Part shown: piece after piece, positions 23,271 through 35,323 of the stretch
Position numbering within the stretch: the first letter of the stretch is position 1
Layout: every line of letters begins with the position of its first letter
Source: Tetradesmus obliquus
Lineage: Eukaryota > Chlorophyta > Chlorophyceae > Sphaeropleales > Scenedesmaceae
Direction: 5' to 3'
Assembly: GCA_030272155.1 (NCBI GenBank)
Contig: CP126205.1
Location: 3,584,501-3,648,500 of the forward strand
Length of the DNA stretch: 64,000 nt
Notes under the pieces: generated by a model
What the model saw: only the letters and a program-made list of their open reading frames with translations
The model's database searches: none
What the model was told of the DNA's origin: nothing
Made by a program: the position numbers and the translations under genes

Positions 23271-24624
23271 GCCCTTTGCTTGGCCGTGCTCCTGCACAGT
23301 GCCTTGTGCCACTTGTAGTGCTCCACCTGGCAGGCCTTGCAGCAGTACCTGCAGCAGCAGCAGCAGCAACGACAGTTTCACACGGTTGGCAATCAGGGGC
23401 ACCAACACCATGACAGTGGTGCCACTTGGCACAACAGGCCTGCCACTCAGCCACACTGCAACACACTCCAGCGCACATATCTCGAGATAGGGAACAGAAG
23501 CGTAAGCAGTCTACACAAGGGTACAAGCCACGATCATGCTACACTGTCAAACGTAACTGAAAACATATATCGGCTTACCTTGCTGCCTTGCAGCGGCCAC
23601 ACCTGCAGCTCTTGCCTTTCACCAGCAGCAGCTCACTGCGCTGCGCCAGGCTCACGCAGCCAGGGTTGTTGCAGGCGCTGCTGAGCGGGATGCGCCCCGC
23701 CACTGCCTGCGCAAACTCCCGCAGCTGCTGCGGCAGGCCTGCCTCCCGTATACCTGCCAGCAGCAGCTGCTGCCCACTGCTGCTGTCTGTGGCAGCTGCT
23801 GCATTGTCTTGCACGCGGCGCAGCAGTGCTGCTGCTGCTGCCTGCTGCGCCCTCAGCTGCAGAAGGTTGTCTCCTGTCACACACATCACCTCAAATTCAC
23901 TCAGAAGTGCGTCCAGACACATCCCACACCAGGCGATCAGCGTGAAGCGCCGGCCTAGCATAGCCTGCTGGTCTTCACCTGTATGTGCCTCACCACCGGG
24001 TGCTGGGGGCTGCTGCGGCCCGCACGCAGCAGTGTGCTCCAGTGCTGTAGCCATTAGAAACAAGCAGCGGCTTCGCAGTGCCACACACTGGGCTGCAGCC
24101 CCACCATACGGTGCTGCTGCAACCTCGCCAGCTCGGCAGGTTGCCATGGTTGCCGGCTGGCTGCCTGCCACTGCTTGAGCACTGCTGGTTGCACCGCTGT
24201 TGTTGCTGGTGCCGCTGTTGCTGCCTGGTTGCTGGTGCTGCTCTGCGATTGCAGTGATCACATAAGAGCATGTGTTGTTGACGTCAGCTGTCAAATCAAG
24301 CACGGCTGCAAGCTCCTCCGGGTTGTTTGCGCCCCTTGCGGCAGTCCATGCATGCTTCAGGCAGCTCACTTGCAGCGCAAACAGCTGATCCAGCAGCTGC
24401 AGCCCACCACCCGGCTGCTGCAAGGAGCTGCGGACTAGCTGCTGCAGGGATGCCCCACTGACAGATGTCATGCGGGCCAGCGAGCGCGCAGCTGCCTCGG
24501 CAAAGGCGTCTGGCACTTCTTGCTGGGTGCCGCGCCTCAGCGCCGCTTCAAAGGAGGACAGCAGCATGTGTGGATTGCCGCTGCTGCTGCCACCTTTGCT
24601 GCTGCTGCTGCTGCTGCTGCTGCA

Positions 24625-24656
<32 letters not shown>

Positions 24657-24657
24657 A

Positions 24658-24725
<68 letters not shown>

Positions 24726-25330
24726 AGCTGCCGCTGCAGCTGCCGCTGCCGCTGCCGCTGCCGCTGACCACGGCAAAGAGGGCAGCCAGGTACTCGTCAT
24801 CTACAGGCAATCAACAATTGCCCAATGAGACAGATCAGCTCAGGTGATTTCGAGTTCATGCAATGGCTGCGTTGGTGCAGGGCTGCTAGGCATTTACCCC
24901 CCACTCTGGGATGCTCTCTGCCTGCCTCTTGCACGCTGCAGCTAGCAGCTGTCCCCCGACACAGGGCAACAAGCACTGCTGACAGCTAGCTTGCTACAGC
25001 ATGTCTACAACTCACCTCCATGTGCCAGCTGCAGCAGCAGCGTAGTCAAGCACTGTTGCAACATGCTGCCATCGCTTCCAGCCTCGCTGGTGCGGTTAGC
25101 TGGGTCAGCCAGCACTTGCTGCAGGTGCGGCAGCAGCTGCAGCAGCACAGGCTGCAGCAGGCTCCGCTTCACTGAGGTAGCCAGCGGACTTCGCTGGCTC
25201 TGGCTCATCCCCGGCTGACACAGCAGTGCAGAGATGCTGGTTAGTTTGCAGACAATGCTATCAGCCAGCAGCGTGGACTGCACCTGGACAAGAGCCCAAG
25301 GCTGCAGCAGGCCCTCAATCAAGCACCGCG

Positions 25331-25401
<71 letters not shown>

Positions 25402-26147
25402 GCAGAGAAGCTATTGTAGCCAGGCACCGTGCTGCTTGCTGGCTCAGGGCAACCAGTGCGTGCACTGCCTCCACCGCTGCAGCTGCTGCTGGCACTGGTG
25501 CTGTCACTACCTTGCATGGGCAATGCGACGCCAGGCATTACGTCCCACAAGTCCATCAACACTTCGCTGATCAGCCTGAGTGCACGCTCTGTGCTGCTGG
25601 CTGGCTTACCAATCGCAGCAGCCAAAGCAGCTGGGGATGCCAGCACCTGCTGCAGCTGTGAAAAGCCAGCCGCCTGCAGCAGCTGCGCTGTTGCGCTGCT
25701 GCCAGCGGACCCACTGGCCCATGCTGCTGCTACTGCTGCTACGGCCTGCTGTTGTGAGCAATCACGATGCGCATGACAACCGCTGCTGCTGCTGCTGCTG
25801 CTGCTGTCGCTGCTGCTGCTCAGCAGGTGAGCCAGGTGCTGTGCGTGCAGAGCATGCGCAGCAGCAAACACCCGCAGCAGCTCTGTGGACTGCAGCAGCT
25901 GCTGCACTGGCAGGGTTGGGTTGTTCACAACATGGGCTGCCCTGCTTGCCACAGAGTCTGGGCAGTCATGCAGGTCTGCGTACAGGCCTTTGCAAAGTTG
26001 CATTACAAAATCCGCTGCCCAGTAAATGTCATGCTCATCTGACGCATTAGCCATCACTACCACAGCCAAACGGGCAGCTGGCATGGCAGCAATGCTAAGC
26101 TGCTTGCTGCTGCTGAGCCAGCTTTGCCTGCTGCTGCTGCTGCTGCC

Positions 26148-26180
<33 letters not shown>

Positions 26181-26265
26181 CGGCCACAGGAATGCCGACA
26201 CCGCCACCAGCCTGAGCTCTGCCGCTGCCAGCCTCATCACCACGCTGACAAGGCGTGGATCAAAT

Positions 26266-26299
<34 letters not shown>

Positions 26300-27116
26300 G
26301 CATGTGTGCTGCTGAAGTGCAGGCGGCAGGCGAGGCTGCCAGCAGCCCTGCACAGCACGATCAGCACCACACAACAGTGAGGTGGCATAAACAAGCAATG
26401 TGCTCGCTCGGCCAGATGATCATCGGAATGACAGGCACTGCTGATGCCACTTTGCAGGCGGGTTGTGTGCATTGTGTCAAAATGCAGCAGTGCATTGGTA
26501 CCTTGCAGAACAGCACACAGTTGCATGAGGTCAACTCGCCCTGTTGCCTCATAAGCTGCAGCTCTAAGAGGCTCCAAAGTTTGATTTATAGTATGACTCA
26601 AATTGAACTGGTGCTGCTGTCCATCACGATGCTGGGCTGCAGCATCTGCATTGATGTATCTGTGCTGTGTTGCGCACCTGTTGACTGTACCGCCACAGCT
26701 GCCTTCACATGTGCACGCCTGTTGATAGTGGGGCCTGTACTTGAGCGGATTTTCTTGAGCATCAAGAGTCCTACTATTTCACAGCACTGTGATATGCAGA
26801 GAAGTCCCTGCCTGTATGCTGCAGGGCTGTTGCTGAAGCTGCTGCTGCTGCTGCTGCTGCCTCCGGTGTTGCTGCTGCTTCCCTGTGGCACCAAAGCTAA
26901 GCCTCTGGTAGCCGCGGTGGCCGCAACCTTCAGCAATTCTGACAATTCGCACGGGCTGCTGAAGGCTGTAGCAGTGGGCAGCTCTTCAGCCTGCTGCTGG
27001 GCTTGGGGCAAGGCTCTGTGAAGCCTCGGTTGCATCTTGGCGAAGATATTGGCATCACCCTGTGTGAGTTTTTGTAGTACGCTGCGGAGCTCTGCACGAG
27101 GAGCCGGGCGCTGCAT
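23195..27116 (-). CDS. Large MYND zinc-finger protein, intact copy
   Basis: Four exons (minus strand): 27116-26678, 26347-25016, 24800-23579 and 23348-23195, with phases 1, 1 and 2. Together they give 1048 residues and a TAG stop. The N-terminus starts MQRPAPRAELRSVLQKLTQG. Leu/Ala-rich helical, possibly ARM/HEAT-like stretches follow, for example VQQLLQSTELLRVFAAAHAL and LQQLVRSSLQQPGGGLQLLD. They are separated by Gln (exon 2) and Ser (exon 3) tracts encoded by CAG/CTG runs. The MYND finger is at residues about 967-1016: CNNPGC, then CRCGRC, split by the last intron, then YCCKACQVEHYKWHKALC. The tail is poly-Ala and acidic. MYND fingers act in protein-protein contact; nuclear or cytosolic location is an inference. 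No SET domain is seen. A tandem relative follows upstream at 27909-32304, and a third lies at 1-3506, so this is a local family. Confidence 0.8.
24597..24770. repeat. Long CTG/CAG tract in coding exon 3 of the MYND gene
   Basis: About 170 bases are almost entirely CTG units, interrupted by CTGCAGCTG and ending in CTGCCG units. On the coding strand they give roughly 50 Ser with Gly-Ser alternation near the 5' side. All three frames remain open (Ser, Ala or Gln; Leu, Cys or Ala on the other strand), which produces artificial ORFs on both strands. Confidence 0.95.
25330..25400. repeat. (CTG)24 run in coding exon 2 of the MYND gene
   Basis: A pure CTG run of about 70 bases encodes poly-Gln on the minus strand, between PGYNSFSAQ and the downstream ARCLIEGLLQPWALVQ segment. 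Confidence 0.95.
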
Positions 27117-27908
27117 GCTGCTGTGCTCGCTTTAGCTCTGGCTTGGAGAGCAGAAAGAGCAGAATAAGCTATTGAAAAAAGAACTTCCATATTTGGTGAA
27201 CTTCATCTAGCTCAAGCGGGACTCTTCGATCGCGAGCGGCAGTGCAGCTGACAACGTTGGATCAGGTAGTCCTGGCCGTGGCATCGCGCATAGCGATATG
27301 GATGGAAAAGGGCACTTGCTTGAGTTGATTGAAAGTGCACGAAGTGGTCATGGATGGATCAAGTCATGCATTCACCGTCGTTGAGGGTTGCTTGCTGGCC
27401 CCATTGGGGGTTGTGCATTCACGCTGCAGCTGCACCATGGCCATGCACAGCCCAGCTAACACTGTTACCGTGTACAAGCACTGCGCATGCAGCACTCAGG
27501 AAGCTCCACCTCCCTGAAACTCAGGAAGCTACAAAGTACGATGCATCCAACCAACAGCCGGCATTTGATTTGCAGGGGCAGCGCGACTGTGGCAGCGTGC
27601 CACACATGCCCCAATTCACGTGCTGGCACGCCTCTAGACTATCCAGGTCTTGCCACGTCCCTGAACCAAGAGGAGCGGAGTAGGACCGTGGGCAGAGACG
27701 TGCACACTTCATGCTTGCGCTGCATGGGCAATCTACCAGCAGCCAAGCTGCCTCCCTCATCACCACCTGCTGGTCTACTGCTGTGCATGATTCAGGTGCA
27801 GCCGCACTACACGCTGACTGACACCTACACCCTTTTGTTGGTGATGCCACGGCTTTGCAAAAAAAACAAGCCCATAGAGGCCCTGCAGCAGCTCTACATG
27901 GCGGCTTC
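27117..27908. other. Spacer between the tandem MYND copies
   Basis: This is the spacer between the start of the intact MYND gene and the stop of its upstream pseudogene copy. It would hold the promoter of the intact gene in the 27117-27400 part. No other gene was recognised; the ORF at 27487-27963 has no domain and overlaps the pseudogene terminal exon on the opposite strand. Confidence 0.4.
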
Positions 27909-28035
27909 CTATCCGTGTGCTGCTGCTGCTGCTGGTGCTGGTGCCACTGCTGCCGCCTGCTGAGCCTTGCCCTTGCACAGCGCCGTATGCCACTTCCAGT
28001 GCTCCACCTGGCAGGCCTTGCAGCAGTACCTTTCG

Positions 28036-28068
<33 letters not shown>

Positions 28069-28269
28069 GCGGCACCGTAAGCAGCATCAGCAGCGTCAGC
28101 AGCAGGAGTGATGTTTATCGCACAATTATGATGGCGCTTGACGCAGCAGTGCCCGTCAGACTCCTTTTAGTGTATGCGCAGAACAGGTGAATGGTGTCAC
28201 AGGAAGCACGTGATTCTGCGCATGTGCAGCGTTCTATTCATAAGACAAGCCACCAGCCCTGACACAGCC

Positions 28270-28560
28270 AGTTGCATATGAGAGAGGATAGTAACATGTG
28301 GGTCCTGGCACCATCTTAGATGGAATCGAACTCACGTCTGCACTTCACCGAGCTGCCCTGTGCCGTCTACGCCCACGCACCCCCCGCCCCATATGTGACA
28401 TAACCACGCCCCGGCACGAACGTGCCAAAACGTGCCAAAACGTTGTGGCACATAAGCTCCGCAGGTATAAGCCACAACAGTTTGAACACAAGGTCTGAGA
28501 CCAGAAAAGGAGAGTGAGCTCCGTAGAACACAATGCACACCCTTGAACACCAAATCTCTC
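28270..28560 (-). repeat. Dispersed interspersed repeat, copy 2, with tRNA-like B box
   Basis: The reverse complement matches 10887-11035 in blocks (TTTGGTGTTCAAGGGTGTGC, GGTCTCAGACC, TTGTGGCTTATACC, GCCAGGACCCACATGT). It also carries about 130 extra bases containing CAGCTCGGTGAAGTGC and GAGTTCGATTCCATC. The latter resembles a Pol III B box, but its spacing to any A box is too short for a tRNA. It lies just upstream, in genomic + order, of the MYND pseudogene exon 3, inside that gene's last intron. A short non-autonomous element, possibly SINE-like, is the best guess. Confidence 0.55.
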
Positions 28561-30109
28561 CTGTTATATCCAGAGACGTCTTACTGCGGTGCGCAGCGGC
28601 CCCCCACCTTACCGACAGCTTGCTCTAAGTTCAAACCACACCAACAGATAGCATATGCGTAAAGCTTGCAGGTTGCTATGGATCAAATGGGCGCTCAAAT
28701 GGGCGCTCAACAACTGCCAATATCTCTGTGTCAGCGCGACTGCTAAGTTCTGCAGCTCACCTTGCTGCCCTGCAGCGGCTACACCTGCAGCTCTTGCCTG
28801 TCACCAGCAGCTGCTCACTGCGCTGCCAGGCTCACACAGCTAGGGTTGTTGCAGGCAGTGCTGAGAGGGATGCGCCCCGCCACTGCCTGCGCAAAGGCGC
28901 GTAGCTGCTGCGGCAAGCCGGCCGCCTGCATGTCGACGCACAGCTGCTGCGCTGTGCTGCAGTCTGCTGCATCAACTTTACTGATCAAGCTGCGCAGCAC
29001 TGCCCCTGCTGCCCCCTGCTGCTCCCTCAGCTGCAGTAAAATATCGGCTGGCATTCTGATGTCTTCCAGGCACGCTGGCAGCACACCTAAGCACCACTCA
29101 CACCATGCAACATGAGTGCAGCGCAGGGTTGACACACCCTGCCGGGTGGCATCTGCATCAGGCACATTGCGACCCCCGAGTGCTGGCGGCTGCTGAGGCG
29201 CCCCTGTAGCAGCCTCCATCGCACTCGCCACCACAAACAAGCAGCGGCTCAGCAGCGCCACCCACTGTGCTGCAGCCGCTCCACCTGCTCCTAAAGCAGC
29301 TGCTGCTGCTGCTGCCGCAGGCGCAGCTTGGCGGGCTGCGAAGGTTGGTTGCTGGCTGCTTACCACAGCCGGGGCAGTGCTGCTGCTGCTGCTGGTGCTG
29401 CTGCTGCTGTTGCTGCCGCAGAGGTTGCTGATTGCAGTGATCACTGATGAGCACGAAGCACTCACGCCAATCATCAGGTCATGCACGACGCCAAGCCCAT
29501 GCACCGTGTATGCCTTACCGACAGCACCCCATGCGTGCTTCAGGCAGCTCACTTGCAGCGCAAACAGCTGATCCAGCAGCTGCTGCTGCCCACGCTGCTG
29601 CTGCAGCGAGCTGCGCACTAGCTGCTGCAGGGATGCCCGACCTACAAGCTGCTGCAGGGATGAGTGACGCACAACGGCCATACGGGATAGCGAACGCGCT
29701 GCTGCGGTGGCCTGCTCCAGCGATGTGCCTGGCGTATCTTGCTGACAGCCGTGTCTCAGCGCTGCCGCAAAGGATAAGAGCAGTGTGCCTGGGCTGCTGC
29801 TGCCGCCGCTGTTGCTGATCATACAAAAGATGGCAGACAGGTATTCCTCATCTGCAGGCAGATGAAAGCTTATGCTCAGACTTTGAACAGGTGACTCACC
29901 ACGATGGCAATTTGTCACTACGTCAGCGCTGGTGCAGGGTTCGCTTAGTACGCACAGTTTGCTCTGGGTCTTGCACTGTTTTACTAGCTGGTGGATGCAC
30001 CATAAGCAACATGCGGCACTATCGTAGTACTTGTCCTGTCCCTTGGGCCTCACCTTGAGCTATGCACAGCAGCAGATCAGCCAAGCATTGCTCAAGGTAG
30101 CCGCCGTGG

Positions 30110-30197
30110 CTGCCAGCCTCGCCTGTGCTGCTGGCTGGGTCGGCCACCACTTGCTGCCAGCCTCGCCTGTGCTGCTGGCTGGGTCGGCCACCACTTG
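30110..30197. repeat. 44-bp tandem duplication in pseudogene exon 2
   Basis: A 44-base segment beginning CTGCCAGCCTCGCCTGTGCT occurs twice, starting near 30110 and 30154. The intact paralogue has one copy at about 25070-25115. The length is not divisible by three. Confidence 0.9.
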
Positions 30198-30410
30198 CTG
30201 CAGGTGCGGCAGCAGCTGCAGCAACAAAGGCTGCAGTAGGGCCAGCTTTGCTGCCGTCCGCCAGCCGCCGCTCTCTTCCGAAAGTGCGTTCACCAGCCGC
30301 AGCAGTGAGGCTAGGCTGGCTGTCTTGCACTCAATGCTGTCAGACAGCAGCAGCGACTGCACTTGTACCAGGGACCACGGCTGCAGCAGGCCTTCAAGCA
30401 AGGACTGTGC

Positions 30411-30444
<34 letters not shown>

Positions 30445-30585
30445 GCAGAGGTGCAGCTGCTTGTGCACCTCGACAGGATGCGGGTTGGCTCAGTGTGGTC
30501 AGAGTAAGTCTTGCTCTCAATGCTGCCGCCGCCGCTGCTGCTGCTGCTGTTGGTGCCGCTGCTGCTGCTGCTGCTGCTGCTGCTA

Positions 30586-30636
<51 letters not shown>

Positions 30637-31018
30637 TCACTTCCTTGAACCGACCTTTGCACATCTGGCATGTGTTCCCACACGTCCTGCATTACATCGT
30701 TTATCCGCATCAACTGCGTTACTGTGCTGCTGGCAGGCTTGCAAACGACAGCAGCCAGGGCAGCTGGTGATACCAGCATCTGCTGCAGCTGCGGAAAGCC
30801 AGCCGCCTGCAGCAGCTGCGCTGTGGCGCTGCTTCCAGCAGGCCCAACGGCCAATGCTGCTGCTGCTGCTGCTGCTGCTGCCTGCGGCTGTGAGGCTTCA
30901 CCACTCGGCCAATGACCCCGGCCACGGGTGCCGCTGCCGCCGCCGCCGTCGCCGCTGCTGCTGCTGCCGCCGCTGCTGCTGCCGCTGCTGCTGCCGCTGC
31001 TGCTGCCGCTGCTGCTGC

Positions 31019-31063
<45 letters not shown>

Positions 31064-32304
31064 ACAGCATGCAAGCCAAGTGCTGTACATACAGAGCATC
31101 CGCAGCAGCGAGCAGCCGAAGCAGCTCTGTTGACTGCAACAGCTGCTGCATCAGCGGACTTGGGTTGTCGACAACATATGACGCGCCGCTAGGGAGCGAG
31201 TCAGGACTGCCCCCACCCTCTCCAAAACACGTCTGCACAGCTGCTCTATGTAGTTGAATGTCCCATAGACCTCCTGCTGACGTGGCGCATTGGCCAGCAC
31301 TGCCACAGCCAGGTGGGCAGCCGGCAGGGCAGCATTGCCTAGTGGCATGCTGCTGAGCCAGCTTTTATTGCCGCTGCTGCTGCTGCTGCTGCTGCTGCTG
31401 CCTCCTGACGGCCATAAGGCTGCCAATGTCGCTCTGCTGCTGCCAGCTCAACCACAGCGCCAGCAAGCTGTACCTTCGATTGCTGCTGCTGCTGCCACTG
31501 CTGCTCCAGCATGCATGCTGTTGAGGTGCAGGCGGCAGGCAGCACTGCCAGCAGCCCTGCACAGCATTAACACATTTACAACATTGAGGTCAACGGTAGA
31601 CAACAAACGTGAGCGACCAAAACTGATGACTCCAGGCATTGCATGTGACAAGTTGCCGGCAAGGCTGTGCGCAGCGCGTCGAAGGCAGCGGTGGGTTGCG
31701 GCCGTTTACAAGCAGCAGCCGGCTGTATAAGCAGCCTGCTGTACCGAATGACTGGGCATTGCAGCAGCTGCTGCAAGTCACAGCCGCATGCTGCTGCAGT
31801 CCTGCTGTGCCACGCACCTGCTGATTGTACCGCCACAGCCGCTTCCACCTGTGCACGCCTGTTAAGCCGCCTGCGTATGTCAGTTGCACTAGTGCGTGTG
31901 GTTTCAACCATCATCATTTCTAGCGCCTGGCAACATCGTGCTATGCACAGCAGGCCCTGCGCTTGTTTGTATGCTGAGAGCCTGCTGCTGCTGCTGCTGC
32001 TGGTGGCGGTCCTGCTGCTGCTGCTTCTGCTGCTGCTGTTGCTGCTGCTGCTGTCTTTTAAAACACACGCTAAGCCTCTGCTGACCGTTTTAGCAGCAAC
32101 CTTTAACAGTGCTGGCATGTCGCACAAGCTGCTGAAGACGAAGGCCGTTGTAGGCGGGCCTTTACGCCGGTGATCCTCTGGCAAGGCTTTATAGAGGCTC
32201 GGTTTTAGCTTAAAGAAGACATCAAAGTCACCTTCTGCGAGCTCCTGCAGCACGCTGCGGAGCTCTGCAGGATGCACGAAGCGGGGCTCGTGCACGCGCT
32301 GCAT

Positions 32305-33505
32305 GCTGCTGTGCTATTGATAGATGTGCTTCTATAAAAAGACACACCTTGATGTTCATCAGGAACTGGCATGCTTGGCTGCACATCGTTCAACCCAAGG
32401 TTGATGTGCTACCTCAAGCAGCAGTGCATCGATAACGTTGGACGGGACATTTCAGGCCGTGGCATCGCAAACGGGATGGAAAACACTTGCCACAGTTTTC
32501 GTTTAACTCAAACGAGAGATACTTTATGTATTGAGCAGCCCAAACTGCAAGGAGTGCAGGAACAGCCACGGGTACTGCTTGCCAAGCAAATACAGCTGCA
32601 TTGTGCGATAAGCCGATAGCTGCATTCATCACATAGACTGCACACACATAATGTAGCAACCCTTCAAATGCTAGATGCGGCACAGGCTCTCCATCCTTCG
32701 AGCAGCGTGCGCACCACTGAGCAGTGCTGGTCGCACCTCAGCTGCAGCTGAGGCAGCACGTTATCACCAGCCTCTCCGCTTCAAAACATCTTGTTTCGAC
32801 ATGTTTTCATACTGGCCAGCTCCTGAACAATAATGCAACAACTTTGTATGTATGTATGTATGTGGGGCCTGCGAGGGCATGGGGCAGTCACCACGATTGT
32901 CGCAGTATCCGCATGCCGGCCACATGGGTATCCCACCCACATATTATCCCCGATTCACACCGGTGGTGAGAATTGTAAATCCTGTCCCGCCCTCTTGCAC
33001 CTGCATAGAGCCGTTGTTCAGCACTATTCAGCACCTGTCCAGCACCATTGTTCAGCACTCGCACAGCAGTACATTGCATCATATGATATGATTCAACTCT
33101 GATCTTTGTTTATTAAAGGCATATGCACCGTTTGGCACAGGGTCCTAATCACCTGCTGGCAGCTGGCACATGTGAATGTGATCTTGGCAGTTCTGGCATG
33201 AACTGCCTTTTCTTCGCATCTCACCTTTCCTCACCTTTCCCCGACCCGAGCAGTCGCCCACCCGCGCTCATATTCTGACGTTGCTATCGAGTACTCATAA
33301 GTTGAATATCCGGAACAAAACCCTTTGGTTATGCTGCTGACAGCGTTATATACCTGCGACATCTTCACACTGTTGCAGCCCGTCTCGTACAGTCGGTGAC
33401 CAACATCACCAGCGTCTGCAGCAAGAGAAACTATCAAAACCTAAACAGTATTTTTCAATCCAATAGAACAATATCGCTTAGAAAAGCAACATTCCAGCGC
33501 GCAAA
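32305..33505. other. Intergenic region between divergent starts
   Basis: This lies between the MYND pseudogene start (-) and the tentative secreted-protein start (+). It includes a short TATG repeat at 32846-32861. Short tandem CAGCACTATT/CAGCACC motifs lie at 33018-33065, and a TCACCTTTCC duplication at 33221-33240. No gene is supported. Confidence 0.4.
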
Positions 33506-34127
33506 ATGGCGCGCAGCAGGCCCAGCTCAGCACTGGGCCTAGCAGCTCTGATGTTCAGTGCTTTGTTATTTGTCGGAACAAATGCTCGCATAATGACGGA
33601 GAGCTTGAGGTGGGCACCGGCCCGATTTGCTGCAGTGTCATGGCGCGCGGGGTGGGCGAGTGCTCGAACATCTCGTTCGCACGCTTCCAGACGCGTTATG
33701 GCCGAATCCATATGCATTTAGAACGGTTCAGCCGCTCAGCAGGCAGTACACGCACCACGTGTACTGCTGCTGCCAGCACTGCACCATGCTGGGTCCGAAG
33801 AGGGTCAGCAGCAATGCTTCAGCCAACTCGCAGTCAACATAGGCCTGGCCTTACAAGCAGCTGCTGCATGTCAAAACCGGTTCATTCATTGGTCAGCCTC
33901 TCTACTGCTGCTTCTGAACCTTCTCACCTGTCCTGCTGTTGTTGTGCAGCCCTGGGTCAGTGTTGGAGGAGGCCGTGATGCAGGCACTCAGCAGCAGCAG
34001 CAGCAGCAGCCAGCGGTCGCTGCTGCAGCAGGAGCTGAGTTCAGCCAGCCTGGCAGCAGCAGCTGAGCAACTGGCTGCCTCAGGGGAGGGCTTCCATGCG
34101 GTGCTGCCTGGTGCTGCTGGCACAGGT

Positions 34128-34173
<46 letters not shown>

Positions 34174-34790
34174 CAGCGTTGCATGTTGCAAAGCATGGTC
34201 AGTGATTGCCAAGAGCAGTAATCACAGCTGCGTTGTGGTGATGCCAGTCCTCCATGCGCATGATTCACACATAGCAAGTCGTTGGCCGGTTGATTGTTAC
34301 CTGTACATGCAAATGCATGGTGCAGTGTTCAAACAATGCGTTGCAATGCGTGTCTACCCTAGCAAGCCACAGCCACTGCCTGCAGCAGCAGGCGCCTGGC
34401 TGGCAACATCAGAATGCAGCAGCAGTGTGCGTGCAACAGAAGGCAGCGTGTTAGTCCTCTAAAAAATGCGAGCTGCCGCTACTACATCGCTGCCGTTCTT
34501 TAAGGTAACTTAACTAGCACACTGCGGGATGCTGCTGCTGCAGGTGACATGCAGGGCACGCAGCAGGAGGGCAGTAGTGGCGGTGCAGAGCAGGCCAGCA
34601 GTGACAGGTGAGGGACAGTGTCTGCTTACTTCTCCAGATTTCATTGATTGCTATGGATTGCTGCAGATGTTATGAGGACTGCTGCAGGCGATTGCTTGGC
34701 TTGCGGCTGCATACCAAGGGTGGTCAACAGTGGCGATCAGTGGGACGACCGCATGCTGCAGGGTGTGACTTGCATGTGCACCGATGTTAA
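33506..34790 (+). CDS. Tentative small secreted protein, four exons
   Basis: The start ATG has an A-rich upstream context (GCAAAATGGCGCGC) and begins a signal peptide, SALGLAALMFSALLFVGTNA. Exons 33506-33609, 33950-34125, 34544-34607 and a possible last exon 34688-34790 join in phases 2, 1 and 2, giving 148 residues. Mature parts are Ser/Gln/Ala-rich (QRSLLQQELSSASLAAAAEQ and then GDMQGTQQEGSSGGAEQASS). The last exon is the least certain: two acceptors (34665 and 34687) give the same frame and the composition changes to basic. I recognise no family. It could also be the 5' part of a longer gene. Confidence 0.4.
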
Positions 34791-35323
34791 CTCAGCCATT
34801 GTCAGGGATGACAGTAGTTAGAAAGCAAGCATGTGTGGCAATTGCAGCTAATAATCATACTCGCTGGGCTGGCGTCTCAGCAGCAGTCACCCACCACCCT
34901 TGCACCTTCAGGGGACCACCGGCTGCAGGCTGGTGACTAGGCCAGGGTGGTGACTTCCTAGTCACTGCAGATCCAGCATCCAGTGCCTGCAGCGCCGTAG
35001 AACTACACAGTCGTCTTGATGAGCAAATTCAACCATACGCAACGCTAATCAGCTGGTCTAGTCACAACAGCAGCAAAGCCCCATGACCTGAGTGTGTTCC
35101 TTGGCCAGGCAGGTGTGACCAGGCACCCACCACCAGCAGGGCGCATTGCGAGCCTGGCTGTATGATCGTTCTCGGAGGACATACTTGTGTGTTACTGTTG
35201 TTGCTGCGAGTCTTGCTAAGCCTGACGTCGTCTGCCACTTACGCCCTGAACGCATACCACCTTCCACACACTGCCGAGCTTCTAGCGTCGGTCACAGTCC
35301 CCTTGCTACACCACAACAACGCT
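34791..35323. other. Spacer upstream of the oligopeptidase gene
   Basis: This should hold the promoter and 5' UTR of the gene starting at 35324. An in-frame ATG at 35162 would add 54 hydrophobic residues. A GTGGTGAC/GTCACC inverted motif lies at 34886-34970. No definite core promoter element was recognised. Confidence 0.4.

Larger units (their letters stand above)
27909..32304 (-). pseudogene. MYND zinc-finger gene, tandem copy with multiple frameshifts
   Basis: This is the same gene plan as 23195-27116: exon 1 32304-31818 (MQRVHEPRFVHPAELRSVLQ), exon 2 from about 31560 to 30055, exon 3 29851-28761 and exon 4 28029-27909 (YCCKACQVEHWKWHTALC). Breaks visible against the intact copy are as follows. 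A frame change lies at about 31420-31460 (VELAAAER to LAALWPSGG). Another lies at about 31200-31225 (after IEQLC). A 44-bp tandem duplication at about 30110-30197 shifts frame before GEAGSHGGYLEQCL. A 2-base deletion near 28821-28828 lies inside the MYND core, after CNNPSCVSLA. The last acceptor is TCGAAAG instead of CTGCAG. Exon 3 length is off by exactly the two missing bases. Four independent breaks make a functional protein unlikely unless assembly quality is poor. Confidence 0.75.

Noticed and set aside
24520-24828. Long poly-Ala, poly-Cys and poly-Leu open frames on the plus strand
   Set aside because: They are other-frame readings of the CTG tract inside the minus-strand MYND exon.
28300-28340. 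tRNA gene on the minus strand around the GTTCGATTCC motif
   Set aside because: The A-box spacing is wrong and no acceptor stem or cloverleaf can be drawn.
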